DNA of 64,000 nt, taken from Strongyloides papillosus. Its lineage: Eukaryota; Nematoda; Chromadorea; Rhabditida; Strongyloididae. Under the pieces are notes generated by a model. It was not told the DNA's origin and ran no database searches. It saw only the letters and a list, made by a program, of their open reading frames with translations. Shown here piece after piece: positions 12,520 to 23,342 of this stretch. The stretch's first letter is position 1. Every line of letters begins with the position of its first letter. The DNA is taken from positions 2,232,001 through 2,296,000 of the forward strand of contig SRSI01000048.1 in the NCBI GenBank assembly GCA_005656395.1. The letters are read 5' to 3'. A program made the position numbers and the translations under genes.

Positions 12520-13309
12520 TCTTTAGAAAACGTTAGAACAAAAATGAATAGAATTTTAAATATTGAAGTTAAAAAAATTGAGGTACAAAAATTGAAGTAA
12601 TATTTAATGATGCGATAAAGATATACCTTTCTTAATAAACAATAATTTGGCGGTAAAAGTTTGTACCGTTTTATAATCAAACAGAGAATCTTTAGAAGAA
12701 AAGCAAGTTTACATTGGAATAATATATCTTCGTCAAATCACTATTGTTGTATGGAGAGAGTTAATAACGATCGTCATTAAAATGTTTCACCAATGATAAA
12801 TGTATATCAGCGATAAGGAAAGGGTATGTATATTAACAGTGTGAGTAAATATATATAATATCTAATATATCAAGACGACACTTAAAATTAGTCTCTAATC
12901 ATATTATATAGAATTATTGAAGGAAAGATATGGCCGGCGCAGTTGTCATTTAGTCAAAAGTTTTGCATAAACTATTACAAACACTTGTTGTTATACGGGG
13001 AGAATCATAGCGGCGTTGTTTGGTGTATGTTTTAACCTTCACAAATACCTGAACGCAGGAAGAAACATATTATACTTCTAAAATTAGTCACATTTTCTGT
13101 TTCAATTTGACAACACTAAATTTTTTGTTATGAATAATAATTATTTTTATTTTATTGTATTTTGAAATCAAATAAGAAGAATTAGAGAGAGAGGTATATG
13201 TATTGTTATAGATGCTATTATTATTGCCATAAATAAAATTAATTTTTTATTATATTCTTTTGTTGTTAAGGAGATAATATTTTTTCTTTTTTGAAAAAGT
13301 TTTGTAAAG
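12520..13309. other. Divergent promoter region HAT1/merlin
   Basis: The 790-bp gap separates two genes transcribed away from each other. A locally G+C-richer patch (about 12930-13060, including ggccggcgc and cggggag) stands out from the surrounding A+T-rich DNA and is the best candidate for a shared core promoter. No ORF was supported. Confidence 0.5.
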
Positions 13310-15363
13310 ATGTTTTCAACGGTTATAGGTCAACCATCAGCGAAGGTAACTTATTGTAAGGTTACCTCAATGGTTGCTGATTTGGAAAAAATCCCTATGA
13401 GTGTATGTTTTGTTTATTTATACGATTTTTTAATTAAAATGATACAAAATTTATTTAGCCTGACTGGAAGGGTAATGAACTATTTGAGACGGTTTGTAGA
13501 ATACTAGGAATCCGTGAATATTATTATTTTGGTTTACAATTTACAAATAAGAAAGGAATAGTGTGTTGGTTACAATTGGATCAGAAGATTGTCAAACAAA
13601 ATATTGGTAAAGAAAAAGATGAGTATCATTTTTATTTTTTGGTGAAATTTTATCCAGAAAATGTTGAAGAGGAATTGATTCAAGACGTTACAAGACATTT
13701 ATTTTATTTACAAATAAAACAAAGTATACTAAATATGGATTTATATTGTTCACCGGAAGCCTCTGTTTTATTAGCATCATATGTATGTCAGGCAACGTAT
13801 GGTAACTTTTCCAATGATATTGAAATTGATTTATATAAGTTACTACCACAAAGTGTTATAAATCAATTTGATATGACCTATGAGATGTGGGAAGAGAGAA
13901 TTCAAAAATGGTGGGTAAACAATAATGGTATGACTCAAGAGGAAGCAGAAATTGAATATTTGAAAATAGCTCAAGAATTGGAGATGTTTGGTATTCAATA
14001 TTATCCTATATGTAACCAAAAAGAAACGGATTTACTTCTTGGTGTATCGGCACATGGTATTGGTATTTATAAACATACAAATAGAATAACTCCAAGACCA
14101 TTTTTCATGTGGTCAGAGATAAAAAATGTATCTTTTGAGAATAAAATTTTTACAATAAAAGTACTTGATAAATCAAAAATCAAATTCAAGGCTCTTAATT
14201 CATCTGTAAATCTATCTATCCTTGACCTATGTATAGGAACACATAATTTGTATCTAAGAAGAAGGCAACCAGATCTTATGGAGGTACAACAGATGAAAAT
14301 CCAAGCGAAAGAACAAAGACAAAAAAAGTTAGAGGAACTTCAACAGTTGTCAAGAGAAAGACAGCAACGTAAGCAGGCCGAAGAGGAAAGAGATCAGATT
14401 AGGGCACAATATGATATAATTAGTGATCAGTTGGTAAAATTAAAAGAGTATTTACGACAGACGGCACCTTCAAGTGATGGATTGATGATGGAACAATTAC
14501 GGGAAAATAATGACACAATCAAATGTCCACAACAACCTCGGGAAGTTCAAGGATTAAATGAAATTGACATAATGACAAGGAGATATGAACAGAATGTAAA
14601 ACAAAACAAGATATCTAATCAAATGTATAGAAGTCAAATAATTGTTAGTGATTCAGCTAAACAAAACGGATTTTATAGTAGTTACAATTCACCAACGATA
14701 AATAATCAAACACCTCATCGTCATTCAACATTTCATCTATCAAAACAATTGAGTACCAATTCAAATTCATCTTTCTCTGGTAATGGAAATGGTAATAATA
14801 TAAAACCTCAACATTCAAATTCATCCTCCTCAAACAATGAAAATATTGGTAAAAGTAACATAACAGCAATAAGTTCCATATCAATATTAAATAATGAAAT
14901 TCAACAACTAAGAAATGAAAAAGAAAAACTTCGGTAAGTAAAGATAAAAATGGGAAAGAGAGAGAGAATGATAGATATAAGTTTATTTTAAATTTTATCA
15001 CGTATACCTTGTAGTATAATTTGATATGCGTTTTAAAATGGCATTGATCATGTTTACTTATGTCCTATGAAACTAGGTCAATGTGACATCTATTATGAAT
15101 CTTTCTTTTCTTTTGCAAAAAAGTTTTACAAACTTAATTTTAATTTTTACAGAAATGAAGAAAATAAAGGAAATAAAGTATTAAAAGACATGCTCCATGA
15201 ATTTAGAGCAGAAATTGAAAGCTTGAAAAGAGAGGAGTATTTGAGTGAACATGATAGAATACATGAAAAAAATCTTCAAACCGGACTGGATAAATATTCC
15301 GTTTTAAGGAAAAGTGGTGCTGGTTCAACTAAATCTAGAGTTCAAGTATTTGATGGATTGTAA
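13310..15363 (+). CDS. nfm-1: Merlin/ERM-family FERM-domain protein
   Basis: Exons 13310-13402, 13459-14933 and 15153-15363 give 592 residues. The FERM domain covers roughly 8-320: PDWKGNELFETVCRILGIRE, YYFGLQF, WLQLDQKI, FYPENVEEELIQDVTRHLFYLQIKQSIL, VLLASYVCQATYG and EYLKIAQELEMFGIQYY are all ERM hallmarks, and SILDLCIGTHNLYLRRRQPD..EVQQMK closes lobe F3. A Gln/Glu/Arg-rich coiled coil follows (about 320-390), then a Ser/Asn-rich linker, then a C-terminal tail ending KSRVQVFDGL. The end resembles merlin (SRVAFFEEL). The ERM phospho-threonine context KYKTLRQ reads KYSVLRK here, and the strong ERM actin-binding site looks weakened, which favours merlin over ezrin/moesin. It should link membrane receptors to cortical signalling. 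nfm-1 is the inferred C. elegans counterpart. Confidence 0.85.
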
Positions 15364-16621
15364 GCATATACATTTCCGACAAAATAAATGCCCATAATAA
15401 GGAAAAAATTCTTTACTGTATATAAAAAATAACTATTTGTTTTATTTTCTCTATGTGACTTTTATAAATGTTTTATGTATATTGCATATAAAAAGGCTTT
15501 GTCATTCTCCTCTATTTATAAAATGTACCTATAAAATGCATTATATTCATTTATTTCTGATGTATTATTTATATTAATAGTTGCGTGTTTGAATTGATAC
15601 ATTATCAAATTGTAAACGTCTTTCTATTACTATTATTTCGCAGGGCAGAAAGAGGGTATTTATGTAAAAATCATCGAAATGGGCTAGTTTATTTGAACAG
15701 CTATCACTGTTTTGTTATACCATTTTTCCATCAACAGATTGTTATATCAGTCTATCAAAAGTTTAAACCTTTGTTTTTAAATTCATGTTTTAAAATTTTT
15801 TTTATCATGGTTTTTTTGTTTATCCCTTCGCCATTCTTTGTACTTCAACAATGAGATTTACATTTTATGTAAATATTTGTTGCAAAGAAGTTTTTAACAT
15901 TGTTGTATGTTCAAACTTTATCTGTTATCAAAGACAATTCTTTAGCATAATATTTATTATATTTCTTTAGTTCCACATCTAGGAATGTTCTTGTGAATAC
16001 TTTTTTTACATTATTTCCATTGTATTAATTTATTTTATATATAAGTATTTTTCATATCATTTCGATGCAATATTTTGTTCCATCGTTTTCTCTGTTTACA
16101 TCTGGCTATTTATATTAGGTTAACGGTCATTTGTATATGCTATGGCGCAATAAAGTTAGGATTTATGCATATCTAACTTCTTTTATCAAGTTTCTTTCTC
16201 AATAAAACGTTTTTTCTCGGCATACTTAAAATTATCATTCTGACATCTACAATTGATGACATTACATTGTATGTACATTTTACTCCAACATAACTTACGC
16301 GTCATCCTTGGAGTAGTTGTAGAAATTAAGCCAAGGCGTGGTAAGGGGAGCCATTTTACAACCAATTGAATATAACCACATCAACTTTATATCTCCACGT
16401 CACCTATATTCTGTTCGCTGATGAGGCGGCGCACGATACCAATTCATGGTGACCAGCAGTTTTTCGTTAGATATAATGCACACGTGTACCGAATCTTCTC
16501 TCCACCTCTTGTTTTACAAAAACCTTATTATCTAGACTGATTTCATTTGTTTCAGTGAGTCTTACGTATTTCGCATAACGCATATAAGTACCTGAATATC
16601 AGAATCCAGTAATATATTATT
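15364..16621. other. Intergenic region with PDI promoter
   Basis: The first 900 bp is A+T-rich without supported genes. From about 16250 to 16520 it becomes much richer in G+C and contains CCACGTCA, a CACGTG E-box (16481-16486) and a T-rich outron-like stretch ending in a ttcag acceptor at 16555, 66 bp before the PDI start codon. Confidence 0.6.
16395..16402 (-). promoter_or_regulatory. Candidate unfolded-protein-response element (TGACGTGG)
   Basis: CCACGTCA on the plus strand reads TGACGTGG on the minus strand, the core recognised by XBP1/ATF6 in UPR promoters. It lies about 220 bp upstream of the PDI start codon, a chaperone gene normally induced by ER stress. Function is inferred from match and position only. 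Confidence 0.5.
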
Positions 16622-18174
16622 ATGAAGTCTGCACTTTTATATCTATTGTATGCTACTTTGTTAGCTTCCCCATTTGCATTTGCTGCTACGGATTTTGAAG
16701 AGGAAGAAGATGTCATTGTACTTACAAAGGTTTGTTTTACATAATTCATCATTCATATAATGATTTTTTTTACCTATTATTACAGGAAAATTTCGATGGA
16801 GTTATTGCTGATCATGAATTTGTTTTAGTTGAATTCTATGCTCCATGGTGCGGACATTGTAAGGCTCTTGCTCCAAATTATGCTAAGGCTGCTCAACAAT
16901 TGAAAAAGGAAGGAGCTACTGTTAGACTTGCTAAACTCGATGCCACCATTCACTCTGATGTTGCCACTAAATTCGAAGTTCGTGGATACCCAACCATCAA
17001 ATTCTTCAAGAATGGAAAACCAACTGAATACACTGGAGGAAGAGATGCCACATCAATCGTTTCATGGCTCAAGAAGAAGACTGGACCAGCTGCCAAACCA
17101 TTGACAACTGCTGATGATGCTAAAGACTTCCAAGATTCTGCTGATGTCGTTGTTGTTGGATACTTCAAAAAACAAGACTCTGAAGAAGCTAAAGCTTTCC
17201 TCGATGTTGCTGGAAGTATGGATGATGTTCCATTTGCCATCACCTCAGAAGCTGATGCTGCTAAGGCTGTTGAACTTAAAGATGAAGGTGTTGTTCTCCT
17301 TAAGAAATTCGATGAAGGACGTAATGAATATGAAGGAAAAGTTGAGGAAGCCAAACTTAAAACTTTCATCCAAGCTAACAGACTTGCTCTTGTCAATGAA
17401 TTCTCACAAGAAACTGCTTCAGTCATCTTCGGAGGAGAAATCAAATCTCACAACTTACTCTTCATTCCAAAGGGATCAGAAGATTTCGATAAAGTCTATG
17501 GAGAATTCCAAACTGCTGCTAAAGAGTACAAAGGAAAACTTCTTTTCGTTCACATTAACACTGATGATGGAGATAATGCTCGTATCATGGAATTCTTTGG
17601 ACTTAAGAATGATGAATTACCAGCTATCAGACTTATCTCTCTTGAAGAAGATATGGTTAAATTCAAGCCAGACTTCACTGAAATCACAGCTGAAAATATC
17701 AAGGAGTTCACCCAAAAATACCTTGACGGAAAACTTAAACCACATCTTATGTCTGAAGAAATTCCAGAAGATTGGGATGCTAAGCCAGTTAAAGTATTAG
17801 TTGGAAAGAACTTCGCTGAAGTTGCTAAAGATCCAAAGAAGAGTGTCCTCGTTAAATTCTATGCTCCATGGTGTGGACATTGCAAACAACTTGCTCCAAT
17901 CTGGGACAAACTCGGAGAAGCCTTCAAGGATAACGAAGATGTAGTCATTGCTAAGATGGACTCTACTCTCAATGAAGTTGAAGATGTTAAGATCAATTCC
18001 TTCCCAACAATCAAATTCTTCCCAGCTGGATCTGATAAAGTTATCGACTACAATGGAGACCGTACTCTTGAAGCTTTCACCTCATTCATTGAGAGTGGTG
18101 GTAAGAAGGGTGGTGAAACTGCTGGAACTGAGGAAGAATCAACCGAAGAGGAACCTACACATACTGAACTTTAA
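16622..18174 (+). CDS. pdi-2: Protein disulphide isomerase (PDI / prolyl 4-hydroxylase beta)
   Basis: Exons 16622-16729 and 16786-18174 (phase 0) encode 498 residues, the usual PDI length. A signal peptide (1-21) is followed by thioredoxin domain a with the WCGHC active site (Cys58, Cys61), domains b and b', and domain a' with a second WCGHC (Cys399, Cys402). The C-terminus is an acidic stretch ending HTEL, a KDEL-type ER retrieval signal. The enzyme makes and rearranges disulphides in the ER lumen, and in nematodes PDI-2 is also the beta subunit of cuticle collagen prolyl 4-hydroxylase. Codon use is strongly biased (GGA, CCA, AAG, CTT/CTC, ATC), much more than neighbours, as expected for a very highly expressed gene. 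The first ATG directly precedes the hydrophobic leader. Confidence 0.96.
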
Positions 18175-19856
18175 AGATTCTATTCTTTTAATTACTGTCT
18201 GTGTCCTTTCCTTGCCGTTTTATTCTCTTTAATAATTTTTTTTAAATAGCCTATATCTAAATATTTAAAATATTTATTTATTTGCCTTATGAATTTCTTA
18301 TGTTCGTTTGTAATGGCTTTTATATATTTTTATTGAGTATTTATTTTGGGTCAGGGAAGATAGTACAAAAAATATATGAAGTTTGTTGTTGTTAATTACT
18401 ACGGGCTCTCTTGTGTTTGGTACTACCTTTTGTGATCTTTTATATAGAGAGTGAGAATATTCTTATTTGTTATTTTTGAATTTCTCCAGTATTGTTCTTT
18501 GTACAATAAAAATGTTATTTTACTATTTTTTTATTTTATTTTTGCAGTGCTTTATTGATATAATGTAATTACTAGAATTTACTTTTTATTTTTAAGATTG
18601 CTGTTGTCGTACATTATAGATTCGAAGACATTTATCTGTTTTCAAGTTTGATTTCCATATAAACGATAAAACGATTCGATATGTACCTAGTGAGTTTATA
18701 ATTACGTACTACAAAAATTTAATAGATCTTTAATCAATTCAATGATAGGTATTCTATACACAATATTATTTAATTGAAAAATTTTAAATTCAAAGATATA
18801 TCAAATAGGTGCTGTTATTATGAAAATATTTGCCATGACTATTTTTTTTATATATTTGTAATATAAAATTACAATAGCAATTATTCTAAATCAAATATTA
18901 ATGATAAACAAGTTAAACATTTTTATAAAAAAACAACATGTATAATAACGATGGTGCGTATTTTATGAAAAACAATTTCAACACTGAAGGGATTATTCAG
19001 CAATTTAAAATTTATTGAATAATTCTTGAATATCTTATCACTATAGTAATATTACATACGTTATCAATGGAAAAATTTTTACACGCATGTTGGAGCACTT
19101 CAAAATGAGAAAAAGATGTATATACCTTATTATTGAACAAGAGTTGATAACCATCAAATATAACTAATATTATGAGATGAAAAAACTTGTGGGTATTTGC
19201 ACTCCACACGAGTTAAAAATCTTACAAACCATTTAATCTTCGTGTAGTATTTTTAATAAAGAAAATAATTATTTTATATATAATTATCATTTAAAACTAT
19301 TAGTGTCACATAAATATTCCAGTGATAAGTTTGAGTTTTGTATACGTCTTTTCGAAGTGATAAAAAGATTAATTTAGCATTTTTATAAAATAAAATAATG
19401 CATAGTTTTGTATAAATTTTTATCATTTTACAACCAAAGATAATTACCTAAATGGTTTCGCATATTTTTTACGATATTTACTTATGTTTTCACTTTAACT
19501 TCTACAATCAAAATAATAATTTTCTTGATAAAAAAAAATAATTCTTTGTTTATTACATACCATTAATGTCATAAAGCGATAATTACTAAAATTATGTAGT
19601 TGATAAAATTTGAAACTTTATTTTAAGTGCAAAAGAAGTAATAATAAAAATATACTTTTCATCGTTTTTTTAAAATCTATTTCAAGTGTACTCTCAAGAT
19701 TTTGTGCGACATTGAAAATTACTTGTTTTACAAATAACTGACAATTATTTATTCACAATAATGAGAAATTTTGATTTCAGAATGTTAATTCCCAATTTAG
19801 AATGATCTCTTGTTCCTGTATATCATCCTAGATCATTCTTATATTTATTTTCGGTG

Positions 19857-19947
19857 AAGCTAACACTGGCCCTATTGGGCTAGTATGAATTTAGATATAT
19901 TGAAAAGAGAGTAAATACATACTAACCCAATAAGGCTAGTGTAGCTT
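19857..19947. repeat. Inverted repeat forming a ~30-bp hairpin
   Basis: Left arm 19857-19887 and right arm 19918-19947 are reverse complements except for one bulged base and three substitutions; the loop is 30 nt. Read on the minus strand two of the three substitutions become G:U pairs, leaving one mismatch. The size fits a miRNA precursor, but a small palindromic mobile-element remnant would look the same. No target-site duplication was found at the arm ends. Confidence 0.7.
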
Positions 19948-20405
19948 TAAACTTTATTTCAACGTTTTAGACATATTTCCACGGAACGATGTGGGAATAC
20001 GTAGTGCACTCTTTTTAAAAAAATCCCCTCGCATACATTAAATGTTTAGGGGTGGAATATGGACAAATCATTCAATATACCATTTTTGACAAAAATAAAG
20101 TTTTGTATACACTTTTACTGTATTATTGGTGAGAACGTTCTCATTACTACTGTACTTTTTATGACAGTGCGCGTTTTTATTTTCCTCCCATTGCTTCTGC
20201 ACGTGTTTTCTAACGTAACTTTTTTCTTCCCTTCAGGAAAGTCAAAAAACTAACCGGAAGGAGCTTTTATAGCTGGTAGACTTGTAGCATCTTTATTTTC
20301 TACAATAAATTTTCTGCTCAGAAATGGATTTTCTACCTCTCAAAAGGTTTGGATTTTTGTTTTGAGATAATAAAATATTTATGTGTATCAATAAACTTTT
20401 TTTAG

Positions 20406-20604
20406 GTTCACACGGACTATCTGGAACTTTAGAGTACTAATGATTATGGAATTATATAGAGCAAAGTTTGCAACTGGGATTGCAAGCTTAATTATTTAAT
20501 TTTGGATCTGAGGAGTTAACTACACAGGAGAATCTAACTAGTATATCTTCTCTATTGGATATGACCAAGTAAGAACAGTGTGAAATATACTCATGATGTT
20601 GTCT
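20406..20604 (+). repeat. Splice-flanked tandem module 1 (non-coding)
   Basis: This 199-nt segment is preceded by a tttttttag acceptor and followed by gtaagttt. It shares GCAACTGG.ATTGCAA, TTAATTATTTAATTTT and TATGACCAAG-type blocks with module 2. All three frames contain early stops, so it is not a protein exon as it stands. Confidence 0.5.
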
Positions 20605-20648
20605 GTAAGTTTATTTTTTAATCTACTCTATTGAAAAACTTTTCTTAG

Positions 20649-20846
20649 GCTGACATGAAATATTTGGACCTTTGCTTGCAACTGGAACTGCAAACTTAAC
20701 TATTTAATTTTCGGCATAACGAGACTACCACGGAGGAATACTGGATATAATCCGGCTAGCTCTTAAGTTCTCAATGTGGGCAACATTTCTTCTAATTGAT
20801 ATGGCCAAGCATAAGAGTGTTGTAGAATGTACTCATACAATCATCT
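20649..20846 (+). repeat. Splice-flanked tandem module 2 (non-coding)
   Basis: This 198-nt segment sits between a tttcttag acceptor and a gtaggttt donor. It matches module 1 along most of its length (GCAACTGGAACTGCAAACTTAA-like core split by substitutions, then TTGATATGGCCAAG). The separating 44-bp segment has ordinary nematode intron form. Confidence 0.5.
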
Positions 20847-20888
20847 GTAGGTTTTTTTTATCCATTTAATTGATAAGTTTCTCTTCAG

Positions 20889-21090
20889 ATCCATATAAAG
20901 TATTTTGACTTTCAATATATGTAGCTAATTCACATTTCAAGAGTGTAGATGTTTCATATAAACTATTTTCTGATTAATGATAATTTCCGTCATACAGAAA
21001 CATTGTAATCTGAAGATTATCAGCCGAAACAGCTGGGCTCTTGAATTCCGGCAGTGACGATAGACTCGGTGATCATAATGACATCTTTTT
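20889..21090 (+). repeat. Splice-flanked tandem module 3 (more diverged)
   Basis: It follows a ctcttcag acceptor. Its start resembles module 2 (ATATAAAGTATTTTGAC against catgaaatatttggac) and a later block aligns GCTGGGCTCTTGAATTCC with gctagctcttaagttct. No clear donor or ORF was seen at its 3' end. Confidence 0.35.
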
Positions 21091-21418
21091 GCTGTTGATT
21101 AAAAACATATTCAATGCTCCTGTTTTAAAATCATTTTATTTGTTGTGAAGTAAAAAGTGGTATTTTTGTCTCAAAAGAAACGATGTACCACACAAGAAAC
21201 ACAATTGGTTCTGAACAGAAGAAAGTGGAGAATAGAAGATAAAAAATTTAAATAGAAAAGTTGGTATGTAGTATATAAATTGCTTACTTTAATTATCATG
21301 AAAAAATAAAAAATTCTGAACTTTTTAATTTTAATTGGATATCTAAACTTTTTTATATATTTATTATATTTTTTCATACATATATTCCTAACAATGTTTT
21401 TAAATAATCTGTTTTTAG

Positions 21419-23342
21419 ATGAGAATCACAAGAAGTAGGTCAAAAACAGACGAGCCAAACGGAAATTTATCTGATGGTTTCAATAATAGTTTCAGTAAGT
21501 TGATAAAATCACTAGTAATGTAATTATATTTTAGATAACAAAACTGTACTTGACAATTATTTAAAGTTTTCTGAAAAAATCCTGCAAAATTCAGAATGTT
21601 TCTTGGGTCGTAATTTTCCCAGTATTAAAAAGAATTTTAATGCAACGTTTGATGCCTCCAAAATGAATTTTATAAATGATACATTTTTTACAAAAGAAAA
21701 AACATTAGAAAAAGCAAATTGGAAAGATCTTCTTAGTTCTTCATATAAAAAGATGATGGAAATTGATGGAGATAAATCACTTCCAAATGAAATAGTTTCT
21801 GATAATCTTGAATCTATTAGAGCACAATATCAAATGAAGCTTGACTCTTTTAGTAATTATGTAAAAGACCAAGGAAAAAAATTAATGGAAGAGTTTAAAT
21901 CAGTTGATATTAACAACGATGAGATCTCTGAAGAAGAAGAATTTATTGAAAGTGCCTCAGATAACGTTTCTGAAGACAATGATCTTGTTGATGAAGAAGA
22001 TATTGGAGAAGATTATGAGGATGAAGAAGAGGAATGCAAGGATTTGTTTGCTCTAACAGACAAAGATCTTGAAAATATTGATGAAGAGTTGGAGGAACTT
22101 GCTGATGAAAGTGATGAAGATGTGGAAAAAAAACCAAAGAAGCAGTATAAAAAGCAAAGTACTGTTGACGATGGATTTTTCAACCTTGAAGAAATGAATG
22201 ACTTCTTGAATGAAGCAGAGAACGGCAAAGATTCTGAAGGATTCTTTGAAGATATTGATGAAGATGATGAGGGTGCAGAGTACTGTTACAAGGACTTTTT
22301 TGAAGAAAAATCCAAACCTAAAAAAGTTCATTTTAAAGATGACGTTAATGACACTAAAGATAAAAGTGAAAAAAAAGATGATGATGATATGGAAACTGAT
22401 GGTCCAGTACTTCTCGGTCCTACAGAAGATGAAACAAAAAGTTCTTATGAAAAAAGACAAGAAGAGTTAAAAAAGAAAATTAAAATGCTTGAGGAGGAGA
22501 ATCTTGCGCCTAAATCATGGGAACTTTCAGGTGAAGTTACCGCTGATGATCGTGACAAAGATACAATGCTTGCAACACATTTAGCCTTTGAGTATGTTTC
22601 TAAACAAGCTCCAACTATTACACCAGATCACACTGAAAGAATTGAAGCTCTTATCATCCAACGCATTAAGGATAAACTCTTTGATGATCCAGTAAGGAAA
22701 AAGAAGCAAGATGAGACAGTAAAAGTATTCCGTGAGAATGCTATTGAAGAGATTCAAAGGAAATCTTTAGTTGAAGTTTATGAAGACCAATTTAAAAAGA
22801 ATCGCGGTGACAAAGAAGATAATACTGAAGATGACAAGTTAACCCTGGAAATAGAAAAAGAGATGAATGAGATATTCTCAAATTTAGATGGTCTTTATCA
22901 CTTTGATTTTAGACCTACAGAAATAGTTCCAGAACTTCAAATTATTACAAATATGCCTGCAATGAGAAAGGAGGAAGTTGGACTTTTGGCTGGTTCTGCT
23001 CCAGATGAAGCAACAACACTTGCTCCAGAAGAAACTAAGAAGAAGCTAAAAGGAGATCTTAAGAGTAAAGAAGAACGGGAGACAACTGATAAGTTACGTG
23101 AAAGGAGAAAGAAAAAGAAGAAACAGAAGGTATTAGCTGCAAAAGGAATTTTAAAACCATCAAGCAAATCAAAAGAAAAAGGAGTAAAACGGAAGGGTGA
23201 TTCTGATAATAATAAAGAAGAGATAAAGAAATTGAAAGGAAGGCAATTTTTCGAATCACTACAACAAACTGCACAGGATGAAATTAGGAAGAAAGTTGAG
23301 AGAGATCAAGAGAAAACTAAAAAACACAAAGGTACAGCATGA
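21419..23342 (+). CDS. MPHOSPH10: U3 small nucleolar RNP protein MPP10
   Basis: Exons 21419-21494 and 21535-23342 (phase 1 intron of 40 bp) encode 627 residues. The sequence has the order typical of Mpp10: an N-terminal helical part, very acidic Glu/Asp stretches (about 125-260), the block DDGFFNLEEMNDFLNEAE, and the conserved PKSWELSGEVTADDRDKDTMLATHLAFEYVSKQAP..T region followed by IIQRIKDKLFDDPVRK. The C-terminus is Lys/Arg-rich and ends KKHKGTA. MPP10 joins Imp3 and Imp4 in the SSU processome and is needed for 18S rRNA cleavage in the nucleolus. The start codon follows a tttttag acceptor directly, which fits spliced-leader trans-splicing or an upstream untranslated exon. Confidence 0.9.

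Larger units (their letters stand above)
18175..21418. other. 3.2-kb intergenic region with hairpin and tandem modules
   Basis: The PDI 3' region (aataaa near 18507) is followed by A+T-rich DNA. Two structured segments are listed separately: the inverted repeat at 19857-19947 and the splice-flanked tandem modules at 20406-21090. No protein-coding gene is supported; the plus ORF at 20059-20253 is weak. Confidence 0.6.

Noticed and set aside
15585..15854. 89-residue plus ORF downstream of the merlin gene
   Set aside because: Hydrophobic, A+T-driven composition, no recognised motif; lies in the 3' region of the merlin gene.
17114..17800. 228-residue plus ORF and a 164-residue minus ORF inside PDI
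   Set aside because: Shadow frames kept open by the strong codon bias of the PDI gene.
20059..20253. 64-residue plus ORF upstream of the tandem modules
   Set aside because: Only a possible hydrophobic segment; no intron or conservation signal. It could be part of the same non-coding transcript.
22053..22460. Minus-strand ORFs inside MPP10
   Set aside because: Complement of the Glu/Asp/Lys-rich coding sequence; Phe/Ser-rich products are the usual artefact.
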